DNA of 64,000 nucleotides from the NCBI GenBank assembly GCA_903642325.1, contig CAHJWM010000005.1:88929-152928 (forward strand), given 5' to 3'. The notes beneath the pieces were generated by a model. It ran no database searches and had not been told where the DNA came from. It saw only the letters and a list, made by a program, of their open reading frames with translations. Origin of the DNA: Myxococcales bacterium (GTDB taxonomy: Bacteria; Myxococcota_A; Polyangia; Polyangiales; Polyangiaceae). Below, piece after piece: positions 50,699-59,790 of this stretch. Within the stretch, counting starts at the first letter, position 1. The number at the start of each line of letters is the position of its first letter. The position numbers and the translations under genes are program-made.

Positions 50699-51232
50699 AT
50701 GTCCGACGGTCCCACTCGCGTTCGTCTGCCGCTTCTCCTCTTGTCGTTCGCCCTGCTCGTGGGCGGCTCGAAGCTCGATTCGTTGCGACCGGTCGAGGGT
50801 CAGGTCGTTGCCCTTGGGTTGCCGGTAGTCGCGGTCCTATCGGGCGCGGGACCATTCGTGCACACCATTCAGCCGCTGCGGAATGCAGCCTTCGGCGTGG
50901 GGGCCGTGGTCTTGTTGTTCACCGAGCTGGGGGCCTATGGCGCGTCGTTCGGCACCGCGAACGCGCCCCTGCCCCTGACCCAGCGCTTGCTGCTCCTAGC
51001 TTGCGTGATCGGCGCCTTGCTTTGTGAAGTCGCGGCAGCGCAACGGAGCCTGCGCGTTCGCCTCACCGCATGGATCGGTCTTTCGGTCGCATTTGGTCTG
51101 TACTTGCCCGGGCATGTTTCGGATAGGAACTTGTTCGGCAGCGTATTCGCCGCCTTCCTCGTAGCGCTGTTTGCGGGCGGCGGCGGCGGGCTGCTCTTGG
51201 GTGAAGTCGCCGTGCGCCGTGCGCGCGCGTAA
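50699..51232 (+). CDS. Hypothetical membrane protein, about six helices
   Basis: About 177 residues from ATG 50699. Hydrophobic segments: 'LPLLLLSFALLVGGS', 'VVALGLPVVAVLSGAG', 'AAFGVGAVVLLFTELG', 'RLLLLACVIGALLCEV', 'LTAWIGLSVAFGLYL' and 'FAAFLVALFAGGGGGLLLG'. Only short charged loops connect them. No family is recognised. It converges on the SGNH hydrolase gene. Confidence 0.7.
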   Translation: MSDGPTRVRLPLLLLSFALLVGGSKLDSLRPVEGQVVALGLPVVAVLSGAGPFVHTIQPLRNAAFGVGAVVLLFTELGAYGASFGTANAPLPLTQRLLLLACVIGALLCEVAAAQRSLRVRLTAWIGLSVAFGLYLPGHVSDRNLFGSVFAAFLVALFAGGGGGLLLGEVAVRRARA

Positions 51233-51239
51233 GTCCGCA

Positions 51240-52073
51240 CTAATTGGGGCTGGGCTCGGGCCTCAATGCCCAGGCCTGCGCGGCCGACCCGACGCGTTCC
51301 TGAGCCAACCAATCACACACGATTTTGGCCCATAACACACGGCCTTCGGCGCTTGGGTGGATCTTGTCGTGCGCGCGCGGCAGATCATGAATCAACGCGT
51401 TGCTATCCAGGTAGCGGCAGGGCGCCACGCTGAGGCGGATCACCTGAAGCAGCCCGGTGTCCGGCTTCCAGAGCGGCGGCGCGACCCAGACACACGGCCG
51501 GCCGTGGAGCTCGCCGACCAAGTGCTGGATGGCGGCCGCGCGTTGCTCGGGCTTCGGGATCTCGATCTCGTTCGCGCCGAGCGTGATCAGCACCAGATCC
51601 GGTTGGTAGCTGCGTACATACTTTGGGATGTCAGGGCCGTAGCTCCAGTTGGGAATGTAGCTCGCGGTCTTGTACTCGAGCGCGCTGCGCACGCCTTGGG
51701 CTTTCAGGAGCTTGCCGAGCTCCACGCCTAATGCGGCGGCGAACGAATCGCCGATCTGGAGCACGAGCGTGCCTTTGGGCAGGGGCTGCGTCTGCTCGGA
51801 CGGGGCGCTGCTGAGGCGTGCGCCGAGCGCCGCCGCAGGCGCGGGGCTGGCTGCAGGTGCGGGGCTGGCCCCAGGCGCGGGGCTGGCCCCAGGCTCACTT
51901 GCCAGGGTTGGGGTCTCTGGCGCGGCGCGGGCGGGGCTGGCCGGCGACTCCTGATTTGGCACAGCGCGTTCCTTCGGTGCATTCGCCATGGGCGGGGCGG
52001 CGGCACACCCGGTGAACGCTCCGCTGATCACCAATAGTAGGTCGAGCTCGAGCCCACGCCGCCATTTCTGCAT
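51240..52073 (-). CDS. SGNH/GDSL hydrolase lipoprotein
   Basis: About 277 residues from ATG 52073 (MQKWRRG). The signal ends in FTGC. A Pro/Ala/Ser linker with a near-repeat 'GASPAPGASPAPAASPAPA' spans about residues 45-85. The SGNH domain has 'LVLQIGDSFAAALG' (block I, Ser), 'LITLGANEIEIP' (block III) and 'DKIHPSAEGRVLW' (block V, Asp and His). It is an outer- or inner-membrane-tethered esterase or acyl-hydrolase whose target is unknown. The open frame upstream of 52073 is not coding. Confidence 0.8.
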   Translation of the reverse strand: MQKWRRGLELDLLLVISGAFTGCAAAPPMANAPKERAVPNQESPASPARAAPETPTLASEPGASPAPGASPAPAASPAPAAALGARLSSAPSEQTQPLPKGTLVLQIGDSFAAALGVELGKLLKAQGVRSALEYKTASYIPNWSYGPDIPKYVRSYQPDLVLITLGANEIEIPKPEQRAAAIQHLVGELHGRPCVWVAPPLWKPDTGLLQVIRLSVAPCRYLDSNALIHDLPRAHDKIHPSAEGRVLWAKIVCDWLAQERVGSAAQAWALRPEPSPN

Positions 52074-52189
52074 CCGGTACGACGCCTTACCAGGTTTGTT
52101 CCGCCCAAGTCCCACCGAAGTCGCAGCCGAACGGCTCGGGCGAGCGCCGAAGAGAGCGGTCCCCCGCGCGAGCGGGCGTGCCTCGAAGA

Positions 52190-54475
52190 TTACGGGGCGA
52201 TGCAGCGTTGCGCGAGCCGTTCCACGGTGGCGCGCCGCGCGACGCTCAGGCCACTGTCCGCGCGCAGAACGGCTAACGCTCGCGCCTTGGCGGCGCCGTC
52301 CGCAACGGCGCAGGCGAGCGTCAACCGGGTGCGCCAGGCTTCGCGCTTCACGCGCGGTAAGTCGAGCTCCCGGACCAGGGCCCCGTCTAGGTATTCGGCA
52401 GCTTCGGTGAAACGCCCATGTCCAAAAAAATTCTTGCCCAAAAGATAGCGCGGCAGCCCATTTGCGGGCTCCAGAATCGCCCATTCAGCCAGGTGTGGGG
52501 CGGCCTCTTCGAAGACTGCGCCCAGGGTGGGATCGCCGATCAGGAGATCGACCACGGCGCGGCGTTGTAACTCGTTTGCCGGTGAGCGCTTCACGTCCAG
52601 GGTGCGCAAATGATCTTCGTCGGCGATCAGCTCGGCCGCAGCGTCGTAATCTGCTCGAGCCGCGAGTAATTGGCCTGCGCGGAGCTCGATGTCGGCCTGA
52701 GCTTCGCGAGCGCCGGCTTGCTCGACTTTCGCGAGCTCGGGGGCGCGAGCAAGCGCTGCGTAAGCCGCGAGCGCCGCGCCTTCATCCCCTTCTTTGACGA
52801 AGCACGCGGCGAGCTCGAACTTAGCCGAGGTTTGATGCGGATCGAGCCGCAGGAGCGTGGCGAGCACGGCGCGCGCTCCCGCCGGGTCGTCGCTGGCGAG
52901 GGCTTGGGCCGCCACCCCGCGCAGGCGGTCGACGATCCGCGGACAGTGGCGCCCGAACAGGGCCGGACGATCGAAGCGCACGCGGGCCTCGTTCAGCAAT
53001 GCCGGATCGACGCTGACGCGGCTCAGATCGGCGCGCCAAGCGCGCTCGAGCGCGCTGAAGCTCTTGCCCGAGACGTGCTCGATGGCTTCCCCGCCGTACC
53101 AGCGCCGCAACGCGCCCGCCCCATAATGAGCATGAAACCAAGAAACGAAGGCGCCCGCCACCGTGTACGCCGTCGAGGAATTCTGGCCCAAAAAACCGAG
53201 ACGGAACACCGATTCGAGAGGCGGCAGAAGCGCCAGGTCGAGCAGGGTTTTGGCCCATTCGTCGAGCGTGAAATCGTCGTTGTCGTTTGGCGAGGCAGCG
53301 ACCGCCACGCCCTCGATGCGCCCAGGATCAGGGATCCAACCGCCAAGCGGGCCCGAGACGCGGAATGGTCCCGCGCCGAAGCTGCCGGCGACCACGTGAG
53401 CGAGCTCATGGCCCACGACAGGGTGTGGGTACGGCGCATACTGAACGTAGATCTCGCGCCGCCAGGGCTTGGCAATGTAGGTGCTCGATGCCCCCATTAG
53501 CCGGCCCTTTTCGGCCTCGTTGGCGAACAGAAAAGCCGTGACGCGCTCGGGCCCCCGGGTCTCGAAGTAGGCCTCATCGGCGCGCAGCTCGGCATCGCAG
53601 TCACGCGCGAACAGCAGCGCATCACGCCGTAGAATGCCGCTCGAATATTTCACGTCGCAGCGCGCGCTCGATAGCTCGTGTCCGAGCGCAGCCGCGATCG
53701 ACCCGCCCGTGCTGAAGTGACCGAGGGCGGCACCGTTACAAATGAGCAGTGCGCTCGCGAACGCCGAGAACAGCCCTACCCCCGCAAGCCAGGGCCGCTG
53801 AAAGCCGGTGAACCGCAGATGCTCATCGAAGTGAGCGGCAAGGCAGCCAGCGGCCAAGGCCGTGAACAATGAGCCCGCACGATACGTGGCCAACGTCCAA
53901 AACGCGTCGATCACCGTATCGTAGAGCGGGCCGGCAAAATAACCGAAAAACGGATCGAACGCGAAGACCATCGGGCTCGTGTAAAAGCGACCAACGCTGA
54001 TCGAGATGCCCAACACTGGGGCCGCCAGCGAGCCCGAGATCAAAAACGCGCGCCGCCGCCCGCTTCGTTCGATGCGCCCCGCAAACAGGCCGATCGCCGC
54101 GCCCCAAACGCCGGCTAAGAGTGCACCTGGCAGGGGGCCGAGCAAATACAGCTCGAGGCCCCCCACGGCGTCGCAAAATCCTACTCGCAATCCGTGTGCG
54201 AGCACGATCACTAGCCCGAGCAAACTGAACGCAACGCCGGCACCCAGGCCGCGCCCAAACCCTGCGAGCGGGCTCGTGCGCCGCCCAGCGACCGAAAATG
54301 CGACGCCGAGCGCCGTGACCGAGGGCAGCACCAAGCCAGCCGCCAGCGCGGATTCGTAGCCCGGGCCGCCAAACTGCGGAAGAAAGCCGTAAGCGATGAA
54401 CGCAAGGCCCGTGATGAGCGCCGACGCGCCCAGGGCGCGGGAGCGTACTGCCGGCTCGAGATCGAACTCGGACAT
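52190..54475 (-). CDS. Polytopic membrane HExxH (gluzincin-like) protein with TPR tail
   Basis: 761 residues. Seven to eight membrane helices (about 15-270) precede an extracytoplasmic domain with 'HPVVGHELAHVVAGSFG' (HExxH, about residue 360), a downstream Glu in 'GRIEGVAVAAS' and the 'TAYTVAGAFVSWFHAHYG' segment common to gluzincins. TPR-like repeats (about 530-740), for example 'AKFELAACFVKEGDEGAALAAY', end the chain. The domain order is unusual. It may act on exported proteins at the inner membrane. No family name can be assigned with confidence. Confidence 0.65.
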   Translation of the reverse strand: MSEFDLEPAVRSRALGASALITGLAFIAYGFLPQFGGPGYESALAAGLVLPSVTALGVAFSVAGRRTSPLAGFGRGLGAGVAFSLLGLVIVLAHGLRVGFCDAVGGLELYLLGPLPGALLAGVWGAAIGLFAGRIERSGRRRAFLISGSLAAPVLGISISVGRFYTSPMVFAFDPFFGYFAGPLYDTVIDAFWTLATYRAGSLFTALAAGCLAAHFDEHLRFTGFQRPWLAGVGLFSAFASALLICNGAALGHFSTGGSIAAALGHELSSARCDVKYSSGILRRDALLFARDCDAELRADEAYFETRGPERVTAFLFANEAEKGRLMGASSTYIAKPWRREIYVQYAPYPHPVVGHELAHVVAGSFGAGPFRVSGPLGGWIPDPGRIEGVAVAASPNDNDDFTLDEWAKTLLDLALLPPLESVFRLGFLGQNSSTAYTVAGAFVSWFHAHYGAGALRRWYGGEAIEHVSGKSFSALERAWRADLSRVSVDPALLNEARVRFDRPALFGRHCPRIVDRLRGVAAQALASDDPAGARAVLATLLRLDPHQTSAKFELAACFVKEGDEGAALAAYAALARAPELAKVEQAGAREAQADIELRAGQLLAARADYDAAAELIADEDHLRTLDVKRSPANELQRRAVVDLLIGDPTLGAVFEEAAPHLAEWAILEPANGLPRYLLGKNFFGHGRFTEAAEYLDGALVRELDLPRVKREAWRTRLTLACAVADGAAKARALAVLRADSGLSVARRATVERLAQRCIAP

Positions 54476-54495
54476 CCGCGACCTCTGGCAAAGCG

Positions 54496-56892
54496 TCAGG
54501 CGTGCGCTTGGCCGCTCGACTGTGGGACTTCTCGGTCGGTATCCGCCGGTTCAGGCGCGCGGAGCACGAGCGCCAGCACCTCATCTACGCGCGACACGAA
54601 ATGGACGCGAAGATCGTGTTTTACTTCGTCGGGGACTTCCTCCAGATCCCGCTCGTTTCGGGTAGGGAGCAAGATCTCACGAATTCCGGCTCGATGTGCG
54701 GCCAGAATTTGATCCTTTACCCCAGTCACGGGCAATATGTTGCCCCGGAGTGTGATCTCGCCCGTCACTGCGACGTCCGACCGGACCGCCACGTCGAGCA
54801 AGAGCGAGCAAACCGCGACGAACATGGCCACGCCCGCGTTGGCGCCATCCCGAGTGGATCCGCCCCGCGGAATGTGCAGATGTAGGTCAATCGTCTTCAG
54901 CCATTGCGGGTCTAGCTTGAGGCGGTCCGCCTTGGAGCGCACGTAGGATACGGCGGTGGCGGCCGACTCTTTCATCACGTCGCGCAAGCCGCCCGTGACG
55001 CGAATTTCGCCCTTGCCGGGCATGCGGGTGGCTTCGACGATCAAGATGTCGCCGCCGCTACCCGAGACCGATAACCCAAAGGCGATGCCCGGCGTCAGAC
55101 GCCGCTCGGTGATCTCGTTCAGGTTGCGGTCCGGCCCGAGCAACTCACGCACGTGCTCTGGCGTGACCTGAATTTGCTCGAAAGGCTTGCCCTCGGCGAG
55201 CCTGACCGTCACATCGCGGCAAACGGCGGCGATCTCGCGCTCCAGGCCCCTCACCCCGGCCTCACGAGTATAGGAGTTGATGATGAGCTCTATGCCTTCG
55301 CGCTCGAAGCGAATCAAGTCGACCGAGAGGCCGTGTTCTTTGACCTGCTTTGGGACCAGAAATTGCTCGGCAATGCTACGCTTTTCGCGGAGCGTATAGC
55401 CCGGAACCTCGATGATCTCCATGCGATCCTTGAGCGGCTCGGGGATGTTGCCTCGGTAGTTCGCCGTGGCAATGAACATCACGTCCGATAGATCGAAAGC
55501 GAGGTCGATGTAGTGGTCGACGAAGCTGTCGTTCTGCGCCGGATCAAGCACCTCGAGCAACGCGGCCGCCGGGTCTCCGCGCATGTCGACGCCCATCTTG
55601 TCCACTTCATCAAGCACCAATACAGGGTTCCGACAGCCCGTCTTTTTCAAGGCTTGGATGATGCGCCCGGGAAGAGCCCCCACATAGGTGCGGCGGTGAC
55701 CGCGTATTTCGGCTTCGTCCCGCACGCCACCGAGGGAGATGCGGCCGTAGCGTCGGCCCATCGCGCGCGCGATGGATCGACCGAGCGACGTCTTGCCCAC
55801 CCCCGGCGGACCGACGAAGAGCAAAATGGGGCCTTTCTTGTCGCGGCGTAGCTGCCGGATCGCCGAATACTCGACGATCCGTTTTTTGACCTGTTCGAGA
55901 CCATAGTGGTCTTCGTCCAGACAGCGGCGGACCTCGCGTACGTCCACGCGATCGGGTGTGGTGCGCGACCAGGGGAGATCCGCAAGCCACTCCACGTAGG
56001 TGCGCGTTACCTGATACTCGGCCGACTGTGGCTGCATTCCGCCCAGCCGACCGAGCTGCTTGCGTGCCGCTTTTTCGGCTTCTAGCGGTAGCTCGGCGCG
56101 CGAGATGCGTTCGCGGAGCTGCTCGACCTCGTCGTCGTCGGCGGTCTCGCCGAGCTCCTCGCGAATATTGCGCATCTGTTGGCGGAGCACGTAGTCCCGC
56201 TGCGAGCGGCTCATCTCGGTGTGGACGAGGGTCGAGATCTCGTCTTTCACCTTCAGCACCTCGAGCTGGCGAGTCACCATGCCGAGCACGAGCTCCACCC
56301 GTTGCTTGGTGTCGAAGGCCTCCAGCACGCGTTGACGCACGTGAATGCTCGCCTGCTCTTCCGGAAAGTTGGAGGCGATCAAATCGGCGAGAGCACCCGG
56401 CTCTCGCACGTTGTCCAAAATGCTCGCCGTCTCTTTGGGGAGGTTCGGCATCAATGCCAACACTTCCCGAGTGCTCTCGCGCAATTTCTGACCCAGTTGA
56501 TGCAGATCAGGAGGGGGCTCGCCTGGCTCCCCGATGCGCTCGACCTCAGCCGTCATGTACGGCTCGAGGCCGTGCGTCTGTTGCAAGCGAAAGCGGCCAA
56601 GGCCGTTGAGCACCACGCTGTAGTTGGACGGGCCCAGGCGGATCACCTTCACGACGCGCGCCAGGGTGCCGATCGCATAAAGATCCTCGAACGTCGGTTC
56701 CACCGTCTCGGAGCTCTTCTGCGTCAAAACTCCGACCGTGGCGTTCTCTTGGCCGAGCAACTCTTCGACGAGCCGCACGCTGCGCGGGCGACCGACGTTG
56801 ATGGGCACGACCGACATCGGGAACAACACCGAGTTGCGGAGCGGCAGTATCGCCAGCTGCTCGGGTCGGCGCGATTTTGGTGCAGTGCGCAT
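54496..56892 (-). CDS. lon: Lon family AAA+ protein with altered catalytic serine
   Basis: About 798 residues from ATG 56892. The LON N-terminal domain begins 'LAILPLRNSVLFPMSVVPI'. The AAA+ module has Walker A 'LFVGPPGVGKTSLGRSIARA' and Walker B 'PVLVLDEVDKMG'. In the C-terminal protease domain the motif PKDGPSAG of other Lon proteins reads TRDGANAG, so the catalytic Ser is Asn (residue about 685, codon AAC), while the partner Lys is kept in 'VTGVKDQILAAHRAGI' (about 726). Peptidase activity is therefore expected to be lost, whereas ATPase/unfoldase parts appear intact. The open frame to 57102 is not used. Confidence 0.92.
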   Translation of the reverse strand: MRTAPKSRRPEQLAILPLRNSVLFPMSVVPINVGRPRSVRLVEELLGQENATVGVLTQKSSETVEPTFEDLYAIGTLARVVKVIRLGPSNYSVVLNGLGRFRLQQTHGLEPYMTAEVERIGEPGEPPPDLHQLGQKLRESTREVLALMPNLPKETASILDNVREPGALADLIASNFPEEQASIHVRQRVLEAFDTKQRVELVLGMVTRQLEVLKVKDEISTLVHTEMSRSQRDYVLRQQMRNIREELGETADDDEVEQLRERISRAELPLEAEKAARKQLGRLGGMQPQSAEYQVTRTYVEWLADLPWSRTTPDRVDVREVRRCLDEDHYGLEQVKKRIVEYSAIRQLRRDKKGPILLFVGPPGVGKTSLGRSIARAMGRRYGRISLGGVRDEAEIRGHRRTYVGALPGRIIQALKKTGCRNPVLVLDEVDKMGVDMRGDPAAALLEVLDPAQNDSFVDHYIDLAFDLSDVMFIATANYRGNIPEPLKDRMEIIEVPGYTLREKRSIAEQFLVPKQVKEHGLSVDLIRFEREGIELIINSYTREAGVRGLEREIAAVCRDVTVRLAEGKPFEQIQVTPEHVRELLGPDRNLNEITERRLTPGIAFGLSVSGSGGDILIVEATRMPGKGEIRVTGGLRDVMKESAATAVSYVRSKADRLKLDPQWLKTIDLHLHIPRGGSTRDGANAGVAMFVAVCSLLLDVAVRSDVAVTGEITLRGNILPVTGVKDQILAAHRAGIREILLPTRNERDLEEVPDEVKHDLRVHFVSRVDEVLALVLRAPEPADTDREVPQSSGQAHA

Positions 56893-57004
56893 GTTTCCAC
56901 AGTAATACGGATAGCCAGGAGGTCCAGCGGCGACTCTTTTGTGCCAACCACGAGCACTCGTGACTAAGTCGCTCGAGCCGTCTGACTGTGGTATCCCACG
57001 CCCG

Positions 57005-57697
57005 ATGTCCGGTTCGGCTCGTCCCGTGCTTAGCCGTATTGCGGCAACGGCGTTGGTGGCGTCCCTCACGCAAGGGTGTGCCTCTGGTTCGAGCGCTGGC
57101 AACCCCGAGGGCGTGCTGGCGTCGTACGCTCACGCGGTCGAGCGCGGAAAATTGTCAGAGGCCTACGCTCTGCTCAGCGAAGATGCTAAAAAAAGCATTA
57201 CTTTCGAGGAGTTCAAGCGCGTAATTCAAGAAAACCCAGAGCAGGCGCGCGAGCTCGTCCAGGCCCTCGACCGCCCGCAATCGGGCCCTCCGCGGGTGAC
57301 CGCGAACGTCACCGGTGCCGATGGCGAACCACTGCTGCTCGTGTACGAGTCCGGCGCGTGGCGTGTGGATGGCTCGGCCATCGACCTATATAACCAGGGG
57401 ACGCCCGAATCTGCGGCGCTTGGCTTCCTGCGCGCGGTCGAAAATAAGCGCTACGATGTGCTCTTGCGCTTCGTCCCGGACAGCCAGCGGGACGGCCTCA
57501 ACGAAGCTGCGCTGCGCAACGCTTGGGAAGGCGAGCAAAAACCGGACATGGCCCGGCTCAGCGAGGCGCTGAAGGCGGCCCTACCGGCGGCTCACTTCGA
57601 AGTCGTGGGCGAGCGGGCCACGCTCGCTTATGGAGCTGGCGGAACGATTGAGCTCGTGCGGGAGCACGGTGCTTGGAAGGTCGAGGAGCTGAAATGA
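57005..57697 (+). CDS. Lipoprotein of unknown function
   Basis: About 230 residues from ATG 57005. A lipobox (LTQGC) ends the signal. Two similar alpha+beta halves follow, beginning 'GVLASYAHAVERGKLSEAYALL' and 'SAALGFLRAVENKRYDVLLRFV', each ending in strands such as 'LVYESGAWRVDG' and 'LVREHGAWKVEELK'. This NTF2/DUF4878-like duplication suggests ligand binding. It overlaps hisB by four bases (ATGA), so an unrelated lipoprotein heads a histidine operon. Confidence 0.75.
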   Translation: MSGSARPVLSRIAATALVASLTQGCASGSSAGNPEGVLASYAHAVERGKLSEAYALLSEDAKKSITFEEFKRVIQENPEQARELVQALDRPQSGPPRVTANVTGADGEPLLLVYESGAWRVDGSAIDLYNQGTPESAALGFLRAVENKRYDVLLRFVPDSQRDGLNEAALRNAWEGEQKPDMARLSEALKAALPAAHFEVVGERATLAYGAGGTIELVREHGAWKVEELK

Positions 57698-58287
57698 ACG
57701 CGCGCACCGCCAAGGTCGAACGCGAGACTCGCGAGACGAAGATCAGCGTCGAGGTCAATCTAGACGGGACCGGTGTGTCGAAAATCGTTACGCCCCTGCC
57801 CTTTCTATCGCACATGCTCGAACAGATCGCGCGGCACGGCTCGATTGACTTGGCCATCCATGCCGAGGGTGACGTAGAGATCGACGGCCACCACACCACC
57901 GAGGACATTGGGATCGTGCTCGGCAAGGCCGTGCTCGATGCGCTCGGCGACAGAAAAGGCATTTTCCGTTATGGCTCGGCGACGCTGCCGATGGACGAGG
58001 CTTTGGTCACCGCGGCGATCGATCTGAGCGGGCGCCCGTTCTTCGTTTGGAAGGTCCCCCTGCCGAAGGCGAAGATCGGCACCTGGGACGTGGAGCTGGC
58101 CGAGGTGTTTTTCGAGGCTTTTGCGCGCACGGCGCAGGCCAACCTGCATGTCGTTTTGCACGAAGGCCAGAACTTGCACCACATCGTGGAGATTTCCTTC
58201 AAAGCGTTCGCCCGGGCCCTGCGCAAAGCAACGGAACTTGACCCGCGCGCGCTCGGCGTTCCGTCGACCAAAGGAATGCTCGTGTGA
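57694..58287 (+). CDS. hisB: Imidazoleglycerol-phosphate dehydratase
   Basis: 197 residues. 'RETRETKISVEVNLDGTG', 'HMLEQIARHG', 'DVEIDGHHTTEDIGIVLG' and 'LHEGQNLHHIVEISFKAFARAL' contain the metal-binding His motifs of IGPD. It dehydrates imidazole-glycerol phosphate in the sixth step of histidine synthesis. It is the monofunctional type, without the phosphatase domain of E. coli HisB. It overlaps the neighbours on both sides by four bases. Confidence 0.96.
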   Translation: MNARTAKVERETRETKISVEVNLDGTGVSKIVTPLPFLSHMLEQIARHGSIDLAIHAEGDVEIDGHHTTEDIGIVLGKAVLDALGDRKGIFRYGSATLPMDEALVTAAIDLSGRPFFVWKVPLPKAKIGTWDVELAEVFFEAFARTAQANLHVVLHEGQNLHHIVEISFKAFARALRKATELDPRALGVPSTKGMLV

Positions 58288-58925
58288 CTCAGCTCGTCGT
58301 CGTCGATGTCGGGCTCGGCAACCTGCGCTCGGTCGAAAAAGCGCTCGAGCTGGCCGGGCGCGAGCGCGGCGTCACCCCTCTGCGCACGGCCGATCCGGAT
58401 CGAGTGCGGCGCGCGGATGCCATCGTGGTGCCCGGGCAAAGCAATTTCGATGGCTTCGTGAACGCACTCGGCCCCGAGCTGTTCGAGGTACTGCTCGAAC
58501 GCTTGCGCGCGGGCACGCCGTACCTCGGCATTTGCCTGGGTCTACAGATTTTGTTCGAGTCCAGCGAGGAAGCGCCGGGCGTCAAAGGCTTGGGCTGGTT
58601 CAAAGGCCCAGTAAAGAAACTCCTGGGCGCTCCTGGCATCAAGATCCCGCACATGGGCTGGAACTCACTCGAGCTGCGTGCCGGGGGCCACTCCCTTTTG
58701 GACGCGGCGGGAGGCAACGGGCAGCATGTCTATTTCGTGCACTCGTATCACGCCGTGCCCACGGAGCTCGGCGTGACGCGCGCGACGGTCGCTTACGGAC
58801 CGAACGCCGTCACCGCCTCGGTCGCGCGTGACAACGTGTTCGCCACCCAGTTCCACCCAGAAAAGAGCCAGGCGGCTGGCATCCGGCTGCTCGCGAGCTT
58901 TCTCGGTAGCCTAGGCGCGGGCTAG
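58284..58925 (+). CDS. hisH: Imidazole glycerol phosphate synthase, glutaminase subunit HisH
   Basis: 213 residues from GTG 58284. The class I glutamine amidotransferase triad is seen: Cys in 'YLGICLGLQILFE', and His and Glu in 'FATQFHPEKSQAAG'. 'VDVGLGNLRSVEKALELAG' is the usual start. HisH supplies ammonia to HisF. No hisF, hisA or hisI is in this operon, so the pathway is split over several loci. Confidence 0.95.
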   Translation: MTQLVVVDVGLGNLRSVEKALELAGRERGVTPLRTADPDRVRRADAIVVPGQSNFDGFVNALGPELFEVLLERLRAGTPYLGICLGLQILFESSEEAPGVKGLGWFKGPVKKLLGAPGIKIPHMGWNSLELRAGGHSLLDAAGGNGQHVYFVHSYHAVPTELGVTRATVAYGPNAVTASVARDNVFATQFHPEKSQAAGIRLLASFLGSLGAG

Positions 58926-58939
58926 GCTATCGATCTCAC

Positions 58940-59788
58940 ATGGTTGATTTCGGTGACGACTCGGAAGGCCTCGAGCGGGCAGAGGCCACGCGCCGGCCGA
59001 GCGACGCGCCCACCGTGCCTCCGCATCGCCCGAGCTTTGCGCCGACCGAGCCTCCGCGTCGCCCGAGCTTTGCGCCGACCTTGGGCCGCTTGGGGCCGTC
59101 GGTCCCGCCGATCCTGGGGCCGCCCGAGCTCGATCGTTCGACGGTTCCGGGTGCGCGCGCCGACTCGGCGCCGTCGCGTCTCAACATGGCTTCGACTTCT
59201 GGTAGCCAGCTCGATGGTTCGCAACGCCGCTCGGCACTGATCGACGTCGACGAGTCCTGGGCTGTGCGCAGCGACGCGGTGCGCGGTCTTTTGGCACACG
59301 GCCCAGCGTTCAGCAGTACGCCGCTCACCAGGCGCGCGCGTGGCCGAGAATTGGACGAGCCACTCGGCGGTCCCGGCTCGCCCTGGATACAATTGACCGG
59401 CACCGGTCAAGTTTTAGTGGGTGCCTCGCCGGAGCGTGAGCTGTCGGCGCTGGAGCTCGACGACAACTCCGTCTATGTGCGTGAAAGCTGCCTGGTGGCT
59501 TTTGCCGGCGGAGCGCGACACGAGAACGGTCGCTTAGCGAGCGCCAGCGCCGAGCCGATTGCCATGGTGCAGATTAGCGGCCGCGGTACGGTTTTGATCG
59601 AAAGTCGCTGGCCTCCGCGCGTCCTTTCGATCATCGAGCAACAAACGCTCGCGGTACGCGCGGACGACGTCGTCGGCTGGACGGGGCGGCTCCTCGGCCA
59701 TCCCCTCGACCTCGAATTGGCTCCGCTCAAGACGCCGGGCTTCGTTGCCTTTTCAGGCCGCGGTTCGGTGCTAGTCGATCTCGGCTGA
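58940..59788 (+). CDS. AIM24-like domain protein
   Basis: 282 residues. The N-terminal 60 residues are Pro/Arg-rich with repeated 'RPSFAPT' units and look disordered. Residues about 120-280 show the AIM24-type pattern: 'IQLTGTGQVLVGASPERELSALEL', 'SVYVRESCLVAFAGG', 'VQISGRGTVLIES', 'QTLAVRADDVVGWTG' and 'FVAFSGRGSVLVDL'. The family has a beta-prism-like fold, and its role in bacteria is unclear. The gene sits between hisH and pgsA with short gaps. Confidence 0.65.
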   Translation: MVDFGDDSEGLERAEATRRPSDAPTVPPHRPSFAPTEPPRRPSFAPTLGRLGPSVPPILGPPELDRSTVPGARADSAPSRLNMASTSGSQLDGSQRRSALIDVDESWAVRSDAVRGLLAHGPAFSSTPLTRRARGRELDEPLGGPGSPWIQLTGTGQVLVGASPERELSALELDDNSVYVRESCLVAFAGGARHENGRLASASAEPIAMVQISGRGTVLIESRWPPRVLSIIEQQTLAVRADDVVGWTGRLLGHPLDLELAPLKTPGFVAFSGRGSVLVDLG

Positions 59789-59790
59789 TC

